Made by a program: the position numbers and the translations under genes | NCBI RefSeq assembly: GCF_018739865.1 | Contig: NZ_JADOER010000006.1 | Location: forward strand, 1-49,711 | Length of the DNA: 49,711 bases | Origin: Leptothoe kymatousa TAU-MAC 1615 | Lineage (GTDB): Bacteria; Cyanobacteriota; Cyanobacteriia; Phormidesmidales; Phormidesmidaceae | Direction: 5' to 3' | The notes under the pieces: generated by a model | The model's database searches: none | The model's input: only the letters and a program-made list of their open reading frames with translations | Told to the model about the DNA's origin: nothing | Shown: in pieces, positions 7,814 to 16,669 of the stretch | Position numbering within the stretch: the stretch's first letter is position 1 | Layout: each line of letters opens with the position of its first letter

Positions 7814-9028
7814 TCAGGCGAGATGGGTCTCCCTCAACGCCAACGGCAACCTCACCTTAAACGTGGTTCCTTCCCCCAACTGACTTTTCACCTGAATATC
7901 TCCCTGCTGAAAGTCAACAAATTGCTTAACAATACTCAAGCCCAAACCAGTCCCTGGAATATTACTCACATTTTTTCCCCGATGAAAGGGTTCAAATAAA
8001 TGGGGATAATCTTCCGGCGAAATCCCCAGACCATTATCTTTGACCACAAACACCGCCTGATCTCGATGGCGGAATAAAGATAAACAAACAGGCTGGCGAT
8101 CCGGCGTATAACGAACCGCATTGGACAAAATGTTGGTCAAAATTGAACGCAAAAGTGTCTGATCGAGTTTGGCAATCAGGGGCTTATGCCGCCCCGTAAA
8201 CTGTAGCTGTCCAGTTTCCGATGGCAGCTCTGACAGCAAATTGCGGCAAAAGTCCACCAGGTTCAAGGGTTCAGGATTCAAGGACAGACGTTTGGCCTCT
8301 AGCTTCCCCAGGACCAAAATGTCATCGATCATCTGGGTCATGCGCTCAACATTCTCTTTAATATCTAAAAGATATTGACTTTTCTGATCCTTTGATAGTT
8401 GCTCGTCATAGCGATTCAAAGACGATACCGACAGGGCAATATTGTTCATCGGGTTGCGAAACTCATGGCAAACCATGGATACAAACCTGGACTTTAGATT
8501 GCTCAGCTCTTGTAGTCGTTGGTTTGCGGTATAAAGCTCAGCGGTGCGTTCTTGCACCTTGAGTTCCAAGTCTTCATTGGTTTGTTGCAAGATGGCCTCA
8601 GCCCATTTGCGTTCGCTAACATCACGAAATGTAACAACTGCGCCAATCATGCGTCCAGCGTCATCCCACATGGGGGTGCTGATGTACTCGACCGGAAAAC
8701 AGGTGCCATCTTTGCGCCAAAAAACTTCGTCGGTGACCCGTTGAGTATGGCCTTTTTGGAACACGTCATAAATCGGGCAATTTTCCCTAGGGTAAGGACT
8801 GCCATCGTCGTGGGAATGGTGCAGTACCCGATGCATCGACTGACCAATCAAGTCTTCCATCTCCCAGTCGATCATGGCGGCAGCGGCTGGATTTACAAAT
8901 GTGACATTGCCGTATAAATCCAACCCATAAACCCCTTCTCCGACCGCATTCAGAATGAGCTGATGCTGTCGGCGTAAGGCCTCAAGGGCCTGATGATCGG
9001 AAAGGTTAGTGGAATCCTGTGATTTCAT
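7814..9028 (-). CDS. PAS-domain sensor histidine kinase
   Basis: Cytoplasmic histidine kinase of about 404 residues with no membrane segment visible. A PAS/PAC domain covers residues about 20-145 (GVYGLDLYGNVTFVNPAAA ... VVTFRDVSERK), followed by a coiled coil (150-180). The HisKA domain has phospho-acceptor His188 in CHEFRNP. The HATPase domain has an N-box (ILTNILSNAVRYTP), DNGLGI, and GTGLGLSIV. It is transcribed divergently from the REC-AraC regulator, the obvious partner. The ATG at 9028 is preferred over a TTG 12 bases upstream. The signal may be sensed by PAS. Its place between two binding-protein paralogues suggests control of cyanate or nitrogen-compound uptake. Confidence 0.92.
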   Translation of the reverse strand: MKSQDSTNLSDHQALEALRRQHQLILNAVGEGVYGLDLYGNVTFVNPAAAAMIDWEMEDLIGQSMHRVLHHSHDDGSPYPRENCPIYDVFQKGHTQRVTDEVFWRKDGTCFPVEYISTPMWDDAGRMIGAVVTFRDVSERKWAEAILQQTNEDLELKVQERTAELYTANQRLQELSNLKSRFVSMVCHEFRNPMNNIALSVSSLNRYDEQLSKDQKSQYLLDIKENVERMTQMIDDILVLGKLEAKRLSLNPEPLNLVDFCRNLLSELPSETGQLQFTGRHKPLIAKLDQTLLRSILTNILSNAVRYTPDRQPVCLSLFRHRDQAVFVVKDNGLGISPEDYPHLFEPFHRGKNVSNIPGTGLGLSIVKQFVDFQQGDIQVKSQLGEGTTFKVRLPLALRETHLA

Positions 9029-9152
9029 AAAGTTGTTCAAGACTGTAGTGCATTACACCACGGTGAATTCTTAAAACCCGTAAACCTCTAATAGGTGTCT
9101 ATAAAATATGTTTCCTGGGAACGCTACTGCTTTTAGCTTTTTTTAAGGCTAA

Positions 9153-9249
9153 GGGCCTGTTAAAAAATAAAATTATGGTTTTATGCCTTGAAATCATGGA
9201 TTAACAAGCCTTTTCGGATTAAACCGTGAAGTAGTTTTTTGCAAGCTCC
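9153..9249. mobile_element. MITE-like element, copy 1
   Basis: 97-bp element beginning GGGCCTGTTA and ending TGCAAGCTCC, flanked by direct TAA repeats (9150-9152 and 9250-9252). It shares most of its sequence with copies at 13673 and 19938. It encodes no protein and lies in the kinase/regulator divergent promoter region. Confidence 0.75.
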
Positions 9250-9291
9250 TAAGGATTATTATCTTACTCTCCATCCTAGATGGTCAGGGCC

Positions 9292-10062
9292 ATGGTTAAA
9301 ACGATTCTTGTCATTGAAGACGAGGTCCAAACAAGGGAAATTTTTCTCCGATGTTTGAAATTTGAAAAGTTTGAGGGGATTGGCGCGGCTAATGGTTCAA
9401 CAGGTATCAGACTGGCACGGCAACATCTGCCTGATTTAATAGTTTGTGACATTATGATGCCGGATGTGGATGGCTACGAGGTCTTGGCTCGCCTGAGACA
9501 AGATCCGACGACAGCCTCGATCCCGTTTATTTTCTTAACGGCTAAAGTGGCTATGAGCGATCTGCGTCAGGGCATGACCTTGGGCGCCGATGATTATTTG
9601 ACTAAACCCTGCACGGTGGAAAATTTTCTGGATGCCATTGCCTCTCGCCTACAGCGCCATGAAACGCTGAAGCGTGGGCTACAGCATCTTTTGAACCAGG
9701 AACAAGACGGCATTATTCTGTCGGAAACGATTTTTCCTGACTGTCCTCGGCTGACGGCGGTGTTTGAATTTATTGAGGCCAATTACCAGCGCCCAATTAA
9801 TCTCACGGATGTTGCCCAGGCGGTGGGTTATTCCCCTGCATATCTGACAAATTTAGCCCAGAGTCAGACGGGACGAACGGTGAAAGCGTGGATTATTGAA
9901 CGGCGCATGGCCCAGGCCCGTCAATTGTTGCAGAATACGGCGGAATCGATTAAAAAAATTGCTGGCAGTATTGGCTATGCCGATGCCGGTTACTTTACTC
10001 GACAGTTCCGTAAACTCCATGGTGTCACTCCCCAGGTGTGGCGGAGTCAGCCCAATTCGTAA
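9292..10062 (+). CDS. Response regulator, REC-AraC type
   Basis: Protein of 256 residues. The receiver domain (1-120) has acidic residues at 10-11, phospho-acceptor Asp53 in CDIMMPDVDG, Thr83 and Lys105 in DYLTKP. The C-terminal part (about 150-252) is an AraC-type double helix-turn-helix with the family end IGYADAGYFTRQFRKLHGVTP. It should bind DNA when phosphorylated by the divergent kinase. The ATG at 9292 is chosen because MVKTILVIEDE is the normal REC start. Likely targets are the two flanking binding-protein promoters, which share a motif (5681, 10101). Confidence 0.92.
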   Translation: MVKTILVIEDEVQTREIFLRCLKFEKFEGIGAANGSTGIRLARQHLPDLIVCDIMMPDVDGYEVLARLRQDPTTASIPFIFLTAKVAMSDLRQGMTLGADDYLTKPCTVENFLDAIASRLQRHETLKRGLQHLLNQEQDGIILSETIFPDCPRLTAVFEFIEANYQRPINLTDVAQAVGYSPAYLTNLAQSQTGRTVKAWIIERRMAQARQLLQNTAESIKKIAGSIGYADAGYFTRQFRKLHGVTPQVWRSQPNS

Positions 10063-10100
10063 CAACCGCGACAAAATAGCCCTCTAAACAACAAACGAAC

Positions 10101-10126
10101 TTAAAAAGTCCTAGTTTTTCAAAAGA
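10101..10126 (-). promoter_or_regulatory. Shared promoter motif, copy B
   Basis: Read on the minus strand it gives TCTTTTGAAAAACTAGGAC and a T run, 22 of 25 identical to 3338-3362. It ends about 120 bases before the start of the cyanate-type operon. Downstream, ATGTAAT (10134-10140) and ATTACAT (10162-10168) form a further inverted repeat. Confidence 0.5.
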
Positions 10127-10244
10127 TAATCCGATGTAATCTCGGATAGGGATTGGTATAAATTACATTATCGAATCCCGTGAATATCATTAGGCACTCA
10201 GCAATCGATAGTCTCGGCCAACGTTAGTTAAGGTGAGGATTTCT

Positions 10245-11882
10245 ATGGTTTTACCCTCTACACAAACCGATCAGAAATGGGATAATCTGAATTGCGATCG
10301 CGGCAATCTCACCGATTTTCAGATGGCTTGCATCATCTGTGGTGGGGCTCACCTAACAATGTCCCACTGGGAATTTCTCCAGACAATGCCCCAGGATCCG
10401 GTGGATATGGTGGGCGACGTCGTCAAGATGGGGCTCTACAAAGATGAGCAGCTGCGGGCCGCAGATACCGTCAACGCCTATGAGCTTCGCAAAACATTGT
10501 TGCTCAGAGCAGCGGGGCGGGGCGATCCAAAACGAGAAAAATTGGTACTTGCCTTAGCTGAGCAAGCCGGTGGCATTGAAAACGCATTTTCCGCTGCCTT
10601 TGGTCCCCAGGCCGGCATGTTCTTTACCGATGCCATTCGCAACAGTGAGTTTACTCGACGAGAGTTTTTGAAGAATTTGGCCATTGGTGCGGCCCTAGTG
10701 ACCCTCAGCAACTGTGGCGGCAAGCCAGAAGAAGCTGCCGTTGAAGATGCGGCGGCCCCGGTGGATACCTCTGGTTTAGAGAAAACAAATCTCAGAATCG
10801 GCTTTATTCCCATTACCTGCGCCACTCCGATTATTATGTCGGAGCCCTTGGGTTTCTACTCCAAGTATGGCTTTAACGCGGAAGTGGTGAAGATGCCTAG
10901 CTGGGGTGCGGTGCGTGACTCAGCCATTGCAGGAGAGCTGGATGCCTATCACATGCTGGCCCCCATGCCCATTGCCATGACCCTAGGTCTGGGCTCTGCT
11001 TCCTTTGGGGTGAAGCTAGCCAGCATTGAAAATATTAACGGACAGGCGATTACCGTCGCCGAGAAATATAAGGGCAAGATCAATGGCCCCGCCGACTTTA
11101 AGGGCTTTACCATCGGTGTGCCGTTCCCCTACTCCATGCACAATCTGTTGCTGCGCTACTACCTAGCCACCGGCGGCATCGATCCAGATGTGGATGTGAA
11201 GATTCGCCCGGTTCCCCCACCGGATAGTATTGCCCAGCTCGTGGCTGGAGATATCGATGCCTATCTCATGCCCGATCCCTTTAATCAGCGGGCCGTATAT
11301 GAAGGGGCAGGCTTTATCTTCAAGCTCACGAAAGATCTGTGGCCCGGTCACCCCTGCTGTGCCTTTGCCGCCAGCGATCAGTGGATTGATGCCAATCCCA
11401 ACACCTTTAGGGCCCTAAACAAGTCCATCATCGAGGCCGCTGGCTACGCCAGAGACCCGGCTAACCGTCCTGAAATTGCTAAGGCAATCTCTGAGAGAGC
11501 GTTCCTTAACCAGCCCGTTGAGGTTGTTGAAGCGGTGCTCACGGGTAACTTTGATGATGGCCAGGGCAATACCCTAAATGTGCCCGATCGAATCGACTTT
11601 GATCCCTATCCCTGGCAGAGTTTTGCCAACTGGATTTCTTCCCAGTTAGTGCGTTGGGATCTCCAAGGGGATGGTAAGGCCGCCCAGGTGATTACCTCCG
11701 ACACCTATGACCAGGTGGGTAAGGATATCTTCCTGACCGACTTGGCAAGGGAACTTTCCGAGGAAGTTGGTTTGAATCCTCCTGGTGATATTTACCGGAC
11801 GGAAACCCTCGAATTTGATAGCTTTGACCCTGCTGATCCAGCAGCCTATGTTAAAGAACAAATCGATAAAAATGGTGTTTAA
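10245..11882 (+). CDS. cynA: Cyanate-type ABC solute-binding lipoprotein with N-terminal extension (paralogue 2, CynA-like)
   Basis: Protein of 545 residues, close paralogue of the gene at 5739 across its whole length. The N-terminal 137 residues include Cys17 and the same C-x2-C-x3-H-x4-H pattern (29-41). A twin-arginine motif RREFLK follows at 138-143, then a hydrophobic stretch and lipobox Cys157. The remaining part is the NrtA/CynA-type binding domain. The ATG at 10245 has a good ribosome site (AAGGTGAGG) 5 bases upstream. It is first in an operon with permease, ATPase and cyanase, so cyanate is the best guess for its ligand, without direct proof. The symbol is given by context. Confidence 0.85.
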   Translation: MVLPSTQTDQKWDNLNCDRGNLTDFQMACIICGGAHLTMSHWEFLQTMPQDPVDMVGDVVKMGLYKDEQLRAADTVNAYELRKTLLLRAAGRGDPKREKLVLALAEQAGGIENAFSAAFGPQAGMFFTDAIRNSEFTRREFLKNLAIGAALVTLSNCGGKPEEAAVEDAAAPVDTSGLEKTNLRIGFIPITCATPIIMSEPLGFYSKYGFNAEVVKMPSWGAVRDSAIAGELDAYHMLAPMPIAMTLGLGSASFGVKLASIENINGQAITVAEKYKGKINGPADFKGFTIGVPFPYSMHNLLLRYYLATGGIDPDVDVKIRPVPPPDSIAQLVAGDIDAYLMPDPFNQRAVYEGAGFIFKLTKDLWPGHPCCAFAASDQWIDANPNTFRALNKSIIEAAGYARDPANRPEIAKAISERAFLNQPVEVVEAVLTGNFDDGQGNTLNVPDRIDFDPYPWQSFANWISSQLVRWDLQGDGKAAQVITSDTYDQVGKDIFLTDLARELSEEVGLNPPGDIYRTETLEFDSFDPADPAAYVKEQIDKNGV

Positions 11883-11922
11883 CCGTGGCTAAATAGTTGC
11901 AAAGCTTGGAGGCATAAACTGC

Positions 11923-12762
11923 ATGGCCGTGAGTCAGCCAACATTGACTAAAACAAAGGGTGCTAATGGTAGCGCCCCATGGCTTAACGAAAATGTTAAG
12001 GCGTTGGGTCTATTCATTATTTCGCTGGTGCTGTTTCTCTTGTTTTGGGAGATTGGTGCCAACCTAAAGTTGTTTGCTAAGGGGATGCCCACAGCGTCTA
12101 AGACATTGCAAGAGCTTTGGTGGTGGAGCACCCATCCATTTTTTGATAATGGACCCAATGATCTTGGGATTGGATGGAATCTGTTGATTAGTCTCCGGCG
12201 GGTGGCCATTGGTTACTTCTTGGCATCTGCGATCGCAGTACCCCTGGGTATTCTCATCGGGATTTCACCCATCGCCTACAAGGCGTTCAATCCCTACGTG
12301 CAGTTGCTAAAGCCCGTATCGCCGTTGGCTTGGCTGCCTCTGGGTTTGTACATCTTTCGGGATTCAGAAAAAACTGGCATCTTTATTATTTTGATTTCTA
12401 GCATCTGGCCCACATTGATCAACACCGCCTTTGGTGTGGCCAATGTGAATCCCGAATATCTCGATGTCTCTAAGACCCTGGGTGCCTCTAGGATACGCAC
12501 TATTTTCAAGGTGATTATTCCCGCTGCTTTACCCAATATTGTGTCCGGTTTAAGGATCAGTATGGGGATCTCATGGCTAGTGATTGTGGCCGCTGAGATG
12601 TTGTTGGGAACGGGTCTGGGCTACTTTATCTGGAATGAGTGGAACAACCTCTATATTCCCAATATCCTGGTAGCTATTTTTATCATCGGTCTGGTGGGGC
12701 TAATTTTGGATAACATTTTTGGTGCCCTGGAAAAATTTGTTGCATTTGGTCGTAAAGCGTGA
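11923..12762 (+). CDS. cynB: Cyanate/nitrate-type ABC transporter permease (CynB/NrtB-like)
   Basis: Inner-membrane permease of 279 residues with about six hydrophobic segments. The binding-protein-dependent transport EAA region is seen as [26 protein letters not shown] at about 185-210, contacting the ATPase. It lies 40 bases after the binding-protein gene, and its stop codon overlaps the GTG start of the ATPase gene, so the genes are translationally coupled. The gene order binding protein, permease, ATPase, cyanase matches known cyanobacterial cynABDS operons. Confidence 0.88.
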   Translation: MAVSQPTLTKTKGANGSAPWLNENVKALGLFIISLVLFLLFWEIGANLKLFAKGMPTASKTLQELWWWSTHPFFDNGPNDLGIGWNLLISLRRVAIGYFLASAIAVPLGILIGISPIAYKAFNPYVQLLKPVSPLAWLPLGLYIFRDSEKTGIFIILISSIWPTLINTAFGVANVNPEYLDVSKTLGASRIRTIFKVIIPAALPNIVSGLRISMGISWLVIVAAEMLLGTGLGYFIWNEWNNLYIPNILVAIFIIGLVGLILDNIFGALEKFVAFGRKA

Positions 12763-13652
12763 GCATTGCTTCCGTCAATTATTCCTCTAATGGTGCCGTG
12801 TCTCCTGAACCTGAGTTTCCGTCAGCCCAGCTTTCCATTCGCAACGTCACCAAGGTGTTTGCGGGTAAGCGAGATATCTTTAGTAAGCTATCGGGCAAAA
12901 CAAGTCGAGACTTTGTGGCCATTGAGGACATTAGTTTAGACATTGAGCCCAATACGTTTGTTTCGATTATTGGGCCGTCGGGCTGTGGTAAATCCACATT
13001 GCTCAATATGGTGGCTGGGTTGTCTCCCGTTTCCCAAGGGGAGATCCTTCTAAACGGTTCTCCGATTACGGGACCAGGGCCAGATCGAGGCATGGTATTC
13101 CAAAACTATGCCCTGATGCCGTGGATGACGGTGGAAGAAAATATCCGCTTTGCGGTGGAGACCGTATTTTCTAAGCTGTCTCCTAAGCAAATCAATCGGG
13201 CCATTAAGGAACAGATTCAGCTAGTCGGTTTGGAAGGTGCAGAGAAAAAGCATCCCCACGAACTGTCGGGCGGTATGCGTCAGCGGGTGGGCATTGCCCG
13301 AGCGTTGGCGATTAATCCCCAGATTTTGCTGATGGATGAACCTTTCGGTGCCCTAGATGCCTTGACCCGTGGCTTTTTGCAAAGCGAAGTCGAGCGCATT
13401 TGGGAGCAGCAGCGCAAAACGGTAATTATGATTACCCACAGCATTGAAGAAGCGCTGTTGTTGTCTGACCGCATTGTGATGATGACCCGAGGTCCCGCTG
13501 CCCGCGTCGACGAAATCCTGGAAGTTCCATTTCCCCGTCCGCGCGATCGCAACACCATCGATCAGCATCCGGCATATCACGATCTGAAGGCTGAAATGGA
13601 AAGTCATCTGTTCCGTGAGACCCGGGCCGTAGAAGAGTCGCGTATACGATAG
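12759..13652 (+). CDS. cynD: Cyanate/nitrate-type ABC transporter ATPase (CynD/NrtD-like)
   Basis: ATPase of 297 residues energising uptake by the preceding permease. It has Walker [11 protein letters not shown]-loop [10 protein letters not shown], signature LSGGMRQR, Walker [15 protein letters not shown] and an H-loop in ITHSIEEAL. The GTG start overlaps the permease stop (GTGA). A region [16 protein letters not shown] between the first strand and Walker A is a longer insert than in most relatives. The last 20 residues are charged and probably disordered. A MITE-like element separates it from cyanase. Confidence 0.9.
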   Translation: MSIASVNYSSNGAVSPEPEFPSAQLSIRNVTKVFAGKRDIFSKLSGKTSRDFVAIEDISLDIEPNTFVSIIGPSGCGKSTLLNMVAGLSPVSQGEILLNGSPITGPGPDRGMVFQNYALMPWMTVEENIRFAVETVFSKLSPKQINRAIKEQIQLVGLEGAEKKHPHELSGGMRQRVGIARALAINPQILLMDEPFGALDALTRGFLQSEVERIWEQQRKTVIMITHSIEEALLLSDRIVMMTRGPAARVDEILEVPFPRPRDRNTIDQHPAYHDLKAEMESHLFRETRAVEESRIR

Positions 13653-13672
13653 CGATTGTCCAGTAAGCGTTT

Positions 13673-13768
13673 GGGCTTGTTAAAAATTAAAATCATGGTC
13701 TTGTTCCTTGAATTCATGGCTTAACAAGCCTTCTAGGATTAACTCGTGAAGTAGTTTCTTAACAGCTC
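13673..13768. mobile_element. MITE-like element, copy 2
   Basis: 96-bp element beginning GGGCTTGTTA and ending TTAACAGCTC, flanked by GTTT on both sides (13669-13672 and 13769-13772). It is similar to copies at 9153 and 19938. It sits between cynD and cynS, so cynS must be read through it or from a promoter within it. Confidence 0.75.
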
Positions 13769-13805
13769 GTTTTCCTTTTTAATTGTTGAAGTCAAGAGGT
13801 AATTT

Positions 13806-14249
13806 ATGACTATTCCCGAAATTTCTGCAAAATTTCTTGCCGCAAAGAAAGAGAAAGGTCTGACATTTGCTGATCTTGAGTCTAAGCTAGGCTATGACGA
13901 AGTCTGGATCGCCTCAGTCCTTTACCGTCAGGCCAGCGCCTCTGAAGAAGAAGCCACGAAAATTGTTGAAGCCCTGGGCATGGGGCCAGAATTTGTTGAG
14001 TATTTGACCGAATGCCCCATGAAGGGCGGTCTGGATCCCCTAGTGCCCACCGATCCGCTGATCTATCGCTTCTATGAGATCATGCAAGTCTATGGCGTGC
14101 CTGTAAAGGCTGTTGTCCATGAGCAGTTTGGCGACGGCATCATGAGTGCCATTGATTTCTCCATTGATGTGGAGAAGGAAGAAGATCCTAAGGGCGATAG
14201 AGTCAAGATCATCATGTGCGGTAAGTTCTTGCCTTATAAGAAGTGGTAA
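13806..14249 (+). CDS. cynS: Cyanase (cyanate hydratase)
   Basis: 147-residue cyanase catalysing cyanate plus bicarbonate to ammonia and CO2 via carbamate, in the cytoplasm as a decamer. The N-terminal helical domain (1-80) resembles a DNA-binding fold. The C-terminal dimerisation domain carries the catalytic Arg88, Glu91 ([11 protein letters not shown]) and Ser114 (MSAIDF), matching Arg96, Glu99 and Ser122 of the E. coli enzyme with a constant offset of 8. The length is normal for cyanobacterial enzymes. It has a good ribosome site (AAGAGG). It is last gene of the cynABD-S operon and followed by a strong terminator. Confidence 0.97.
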   Translation: MTIPEISAKFLAAKKEKGLTFADLESKLGYDEVWIASVLYRQASASEEEATKIVEALGMGPEFVEYLTECPMKGGLDPLVPTDPLIYRFYEIMQVYGVPVKAVVHEQFGDGIMSAIDFSIDVEKEEDPKGDRVKIIMCGKFLPYKKW

Positions 14250-14324
14250 CTGCTCTTCTTTAGAAGTTTTCCCGTTTAGACTCTCACTCTTACAATTTTG
14301 AGGTGACTCCCACCTTAAAGCAGC

Positions 14325-14360
14325 AGCGTCTTTAGTATATCTAAGGACGCTATTTTTTTT
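14325..14360 (+). terminator. Rho-independent terminator of the cyn operon
   Basis: AGCGTCTTTAG / CTAAGGACGCT stem with a 5-base loop, followed by eight Ts. It lies 75 bases after the cynS stop, right at the 3' end of the convergent coaR-like gene. Confidence 0.85.
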
Positions 14361-14361
14361 G

Positions 14362-15480
14362 TCAATGGAGACCCTTGAGATAGCAGTGGCAATCGGGCTT
14401 TTCAATCAATGTTGCCACCAGGGAATTAAGCGCTACGGCTGCTAATAAGCCCCCACCCTGGGTGCCTTCCGTGGTGATAAACGGTATGCCACTGTGCTGC
14501 AAACGCCGCTTCGCTCCAGGGGCATGGCTAAACCCGATGGGTAGACCAATCACGAGCGCTGGCTTTAATTGCTGTGTTTCAATCGCCTCACAAACAGCGA
14601 TCAACACAGAGGGGGCGTAGCCAATGACCAAGACACACCTGGCTGGCAAATCAGATAGCCTGGAACGCCATTGGTCTTGTTGCCAAAATGTTTGTTCTGC
14701 CTCGGCCGCGCTGTTGATGTGGGGGTTATCGATTAGCGTTTGCACAGAACAGCCTAAATGGGCTAACCGAGTTTGGTCGAGGGCGGTCACGACTGCTGGG
14801 ATATCGCCCACCACAGTGCAGCCTTGCTTTAAGGTGTCACGGGCCGCCTTCAGCGCATCAAAACTCAGACGCACAAAGGGCACCAAACTCACATCACCAC
14901 AGGCTAAAACCATTTGGGTGAGCAAATCGACCTCAATTTCCGATCGTTCTGAGAGATCGGGCAACAGGTGTGTTAGCGCCTGTTGAAAGTTTTCGGGATG
15001 ATTGTGGGCCGCACAGTCGAGCTCGTCCCAAACCCGATGGGTGGCTAGCTCGTTGGCTTCAACTTCTAAAATCCGCAGCTGTGCTAAAGCTTTGGTCTGG
15101 ACGGTTTGGCAACCCTGGTCCCGGCCTAAAATGCCTTCCACGGCCATGGCGGTTTGTCGCAACTGGACGAGCTGTCGCATCAACGTTTGGTAATGTTGTT
15201 GCAACTGCTCCATTACGGCCGTCGAATTCGTTGGCTCTTCCCGCTTGGCGGTGAGCAATTGCTGAATGTGACTAAGCTGGAACCCTTGCTGCTTCAGGAC
15301 CATAATCCGCCGCAACCGTTGCACATCGGCATCATCATAAAGCCGGTAATTGCCGCGCGATCGCTTAGGTTGGGGCAGTAACCCTAACTGATGGTAGTGG
15401 CGTACCATCCGTGGTGTAACTTTACCGCCAACGGTTTCAGTCAACTCTTTGATGGTCAATTGCGGCTTGGTCTGGGTCAT
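14362..15480 (-). CDS. coaR: CoaR-like cobalt-responsive regulator: MerR HTH fused to precorrin-8X methylmutase-like domain
   Basis: Protein of 372 residues. Residues 1-80 are a MerR-type winged helix (VTPRMVRHYHQLGLLP, RGNYRLYDDADVQRLRRI), followed by a coiled coil (about 85-120). Residues about 135-360 resemble precorrin-8X methylmutase CobH/CbiC (PALVIGLPIGFSHAPGAK, PFITTEGTQGGG). The catalytic His of CobH is replaced by Leu192 in QMVLACGDVSL, so this is a sensor and not an enzyme. The C-terminus carries Cys-His-Cys (364-366), the metal motif described for Synechocystis CoaR, which activates a cobalt exporter. No exporter gene is seen here. Its neighbour is a metal-uptake binding protein on the same strand. 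Confidence 0.87.
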   Translation of the reverse strand: MTQTKPQLTIKELTETVGGKVTPRMVRHYHQLGLLPQPKRSRGNYRLYDDADVQRLRRIMVLKQQGFQLSHIQQLLTAKREEPTNSTAVMEQLQQHYQTLMRQLVQLRQTAMAVEGILGRDQGCQTVQTKALAQLRILEVEANELATHRVWDELDCAAHNHPENFQQALTHLLPDLSERSEIEVDLLTQMVLACGDVSLVPFVRLSFDALKAARDTLKQGCTVVGDIPAVVTALDQTRLAHLGCSVQTLIDNPHINSAAEAEQTFWQQDQWRSRLSDLPARCVLVIGYAPSVLIAVCEAIETQQLKPALVIGLPIGFSHAPGAKRRLQHSGIPFITTEGTQGGGLLAAVALNSLVATLIEKPDCHCYLKGLH

Positions 15481-15488
15481 GGAAAAAC

Positions 15489-15518
15489 AACCTTAACATT
15501 TACAGGAATGTTAAGGTT
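15489..15518 (-). promoter_or_regulatory. MerR-type operator, 30-bp perfect inverted repeat
   Basis: AACCTTAACATT-TACAGG-AATGTTAAGGTT has perfect 12-base arms and a 6-base spacer, ending 9 bases before the coaR start. The outer ACCTT...AAGGT is the common MerR-family operator theme. It suggests autoregulation. Confidence 0.75.
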
Positions 15519-15577
15519 GACTCTAGCACTTTTTGTTCGTTGTGGCTGTTGTCATATCGCACAGAATAGAAAACCCT

Positions 15578-16570
15578 TTAGGGCGTCGGTGCACATTTTC
15601 CCCCTAGCCCTTCCACAATGGTGCAAGTGTTATAAACCAACATCCCGGTATAGGTCCCCTGGGGAGTGCCTGCTGGGCCTAAGCCATCCGCTAGTAAGAC
15701 TTTTTCTGAAATAGAGACGCCGGCCTCGCCTGCTACGGTTTTTAGTACGCGGTCGTCAGCGGTGAGTTCTGCGAAAATGGTGGGAATGGCTTTGTCGCGA
15801 ATTGATTTGGCTAAAACGTTAACCTGGGTGGCGGTGGGTTGCTCTTCCGTTGACATCCCCAGCAATGTTCCTTCGACGGTCAAGCCATAGGCCTGGGCGT
15901 AGTATCCCATGGCGTCATGGGTGGTAATTAAGCGCCGTTGGGATGCTGGAATGGTGGCAATTTGTTCTGGAATCCAGGCATCTAAGGTTTGTAACTCATC
16001 CGCCAGTTGTTCAGCGTTTTGGCTATACGCATCAGCATTGTCAGGGTCAACGGCTACCAGGTTATCCCGGATTATGTTGACCATGGCTAATCCGTTCTCG
16101 ATGTCATGCCAGATATGGGGATCAGGACTAACCTCACCATCGTCAACCACTTCAATCAGTTGTTGCACCGCTTCATCGTGCAAGGCGATTTTAGGGGCTT
16201 CCGAATCAGACGCTGTGGCCATATCAATAATCGCCGGCTCAAAGTTTAGACCTGCATAAAAGACTAAATCAGCCGTGTCGATTGCCTCGCGGTCGGAGGG
16301 TTTCGCTTGATAGGTGTGGGGATCTTGATCGGAGGGAATTAAACAGTTTAGCTGGGCGGCATCCGCAACAATTTGAGCGGCAATGTCGCAAATAACGCTG
16401 TAGGAGGCAATCACATCGACTTGGGACGCATCGACCACCCCATCCTTGGGAGCTGTTGCGGCCTCCGGTTGGTTGGTTGTGGGGGCGGAACCAGTACAAC
16501 CTGCCAGGCCAATTAGCAGGGCCAGCGCGCCTGAAACAACTCCGTGGCCTTGTGAAAAATATTGCTCCAT
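15578..16570 (-). CDS. Cluster A-I metal ABC transporter binding lipoprotein (Zn/Mn/possibly Co)
   Basis: Protein of 330 residues of the ZnuA/TroA/MntC family, delivering a divalent metal to an inner-membrane transporter. It has a lipoprotein signal with lipobox LAGC (Cys25). Predicted ligands are His85 (DPHTY), His152 (DPHIW), His218 (THDAMGYYAQAYG) and Asp295 (LLADGLG). Mn-specific MntC/PsaA have Glu at the third position, so the three-His-one-Asp set points to the zinc or mixed type. There is no His-rich loop, only an acidic DDGE. It is divergent from the ATPase/permease pair and in tandem with coaR, 97 bases apart. The true metal is open. Confidence 0.82.
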   Translation of the reverse strand: MEQYFSQGHGVVSGALALLIGLAGCTGSAPTTNQPEAATAPKDGVVDASQVDVIASYSVICDIAAQIVADAAQLNCLIPSDQDPHTYQAKPSDREAIDTADLVFYAGLNFEPAIIDMATASDSEAPKIALHDEAVQQLIEVVDDGEVSPDPHIWHDIENGLAMVNIIRDNLVAVDPDNADAYSQNAEQLADELQTLDAWIPEQIATIPASQRRLITTHDAMGYYAQAYGLTVEGTLLGMSTEEQPTATQVNVLAKSIRDKAIPTIFAELTADDRVLKTVAGEAGVSISEKVLLADGLGPAGTPQGTYTGMLVYNTCTIVEGLGGKCAPTP

Positions 16571-16669
16571 GGCGGTGCCTCTATGGGGGATTTTCTACCA
16601 AAAACAGTCGAAAGCGTGGGGGAAAGCAACCGCCCACCTGCGACTGTGCAGTCGGCTCAACAATTTTTT

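Noticed and set aside
14970..15254. Plus-strand open frame within coaR
   Set aside because: Shadow of the coaR reading frame; composition is unnatural and no ribosome site is present.
14362..15480. Active precorrin-8X methylmutase (CobH/CbiC)
   Set aside because: Catalytic His is Leu192 and a MerR DNA-binding domain is fused, which fits the CoaR sensor.
15578..16570. Manganese-specific MntC
   Set aside because: The third ligand position is His (THDAMGYY) whereas Mn-binding MntC/PsaA have Glu, so I do not give the mntC symbol.
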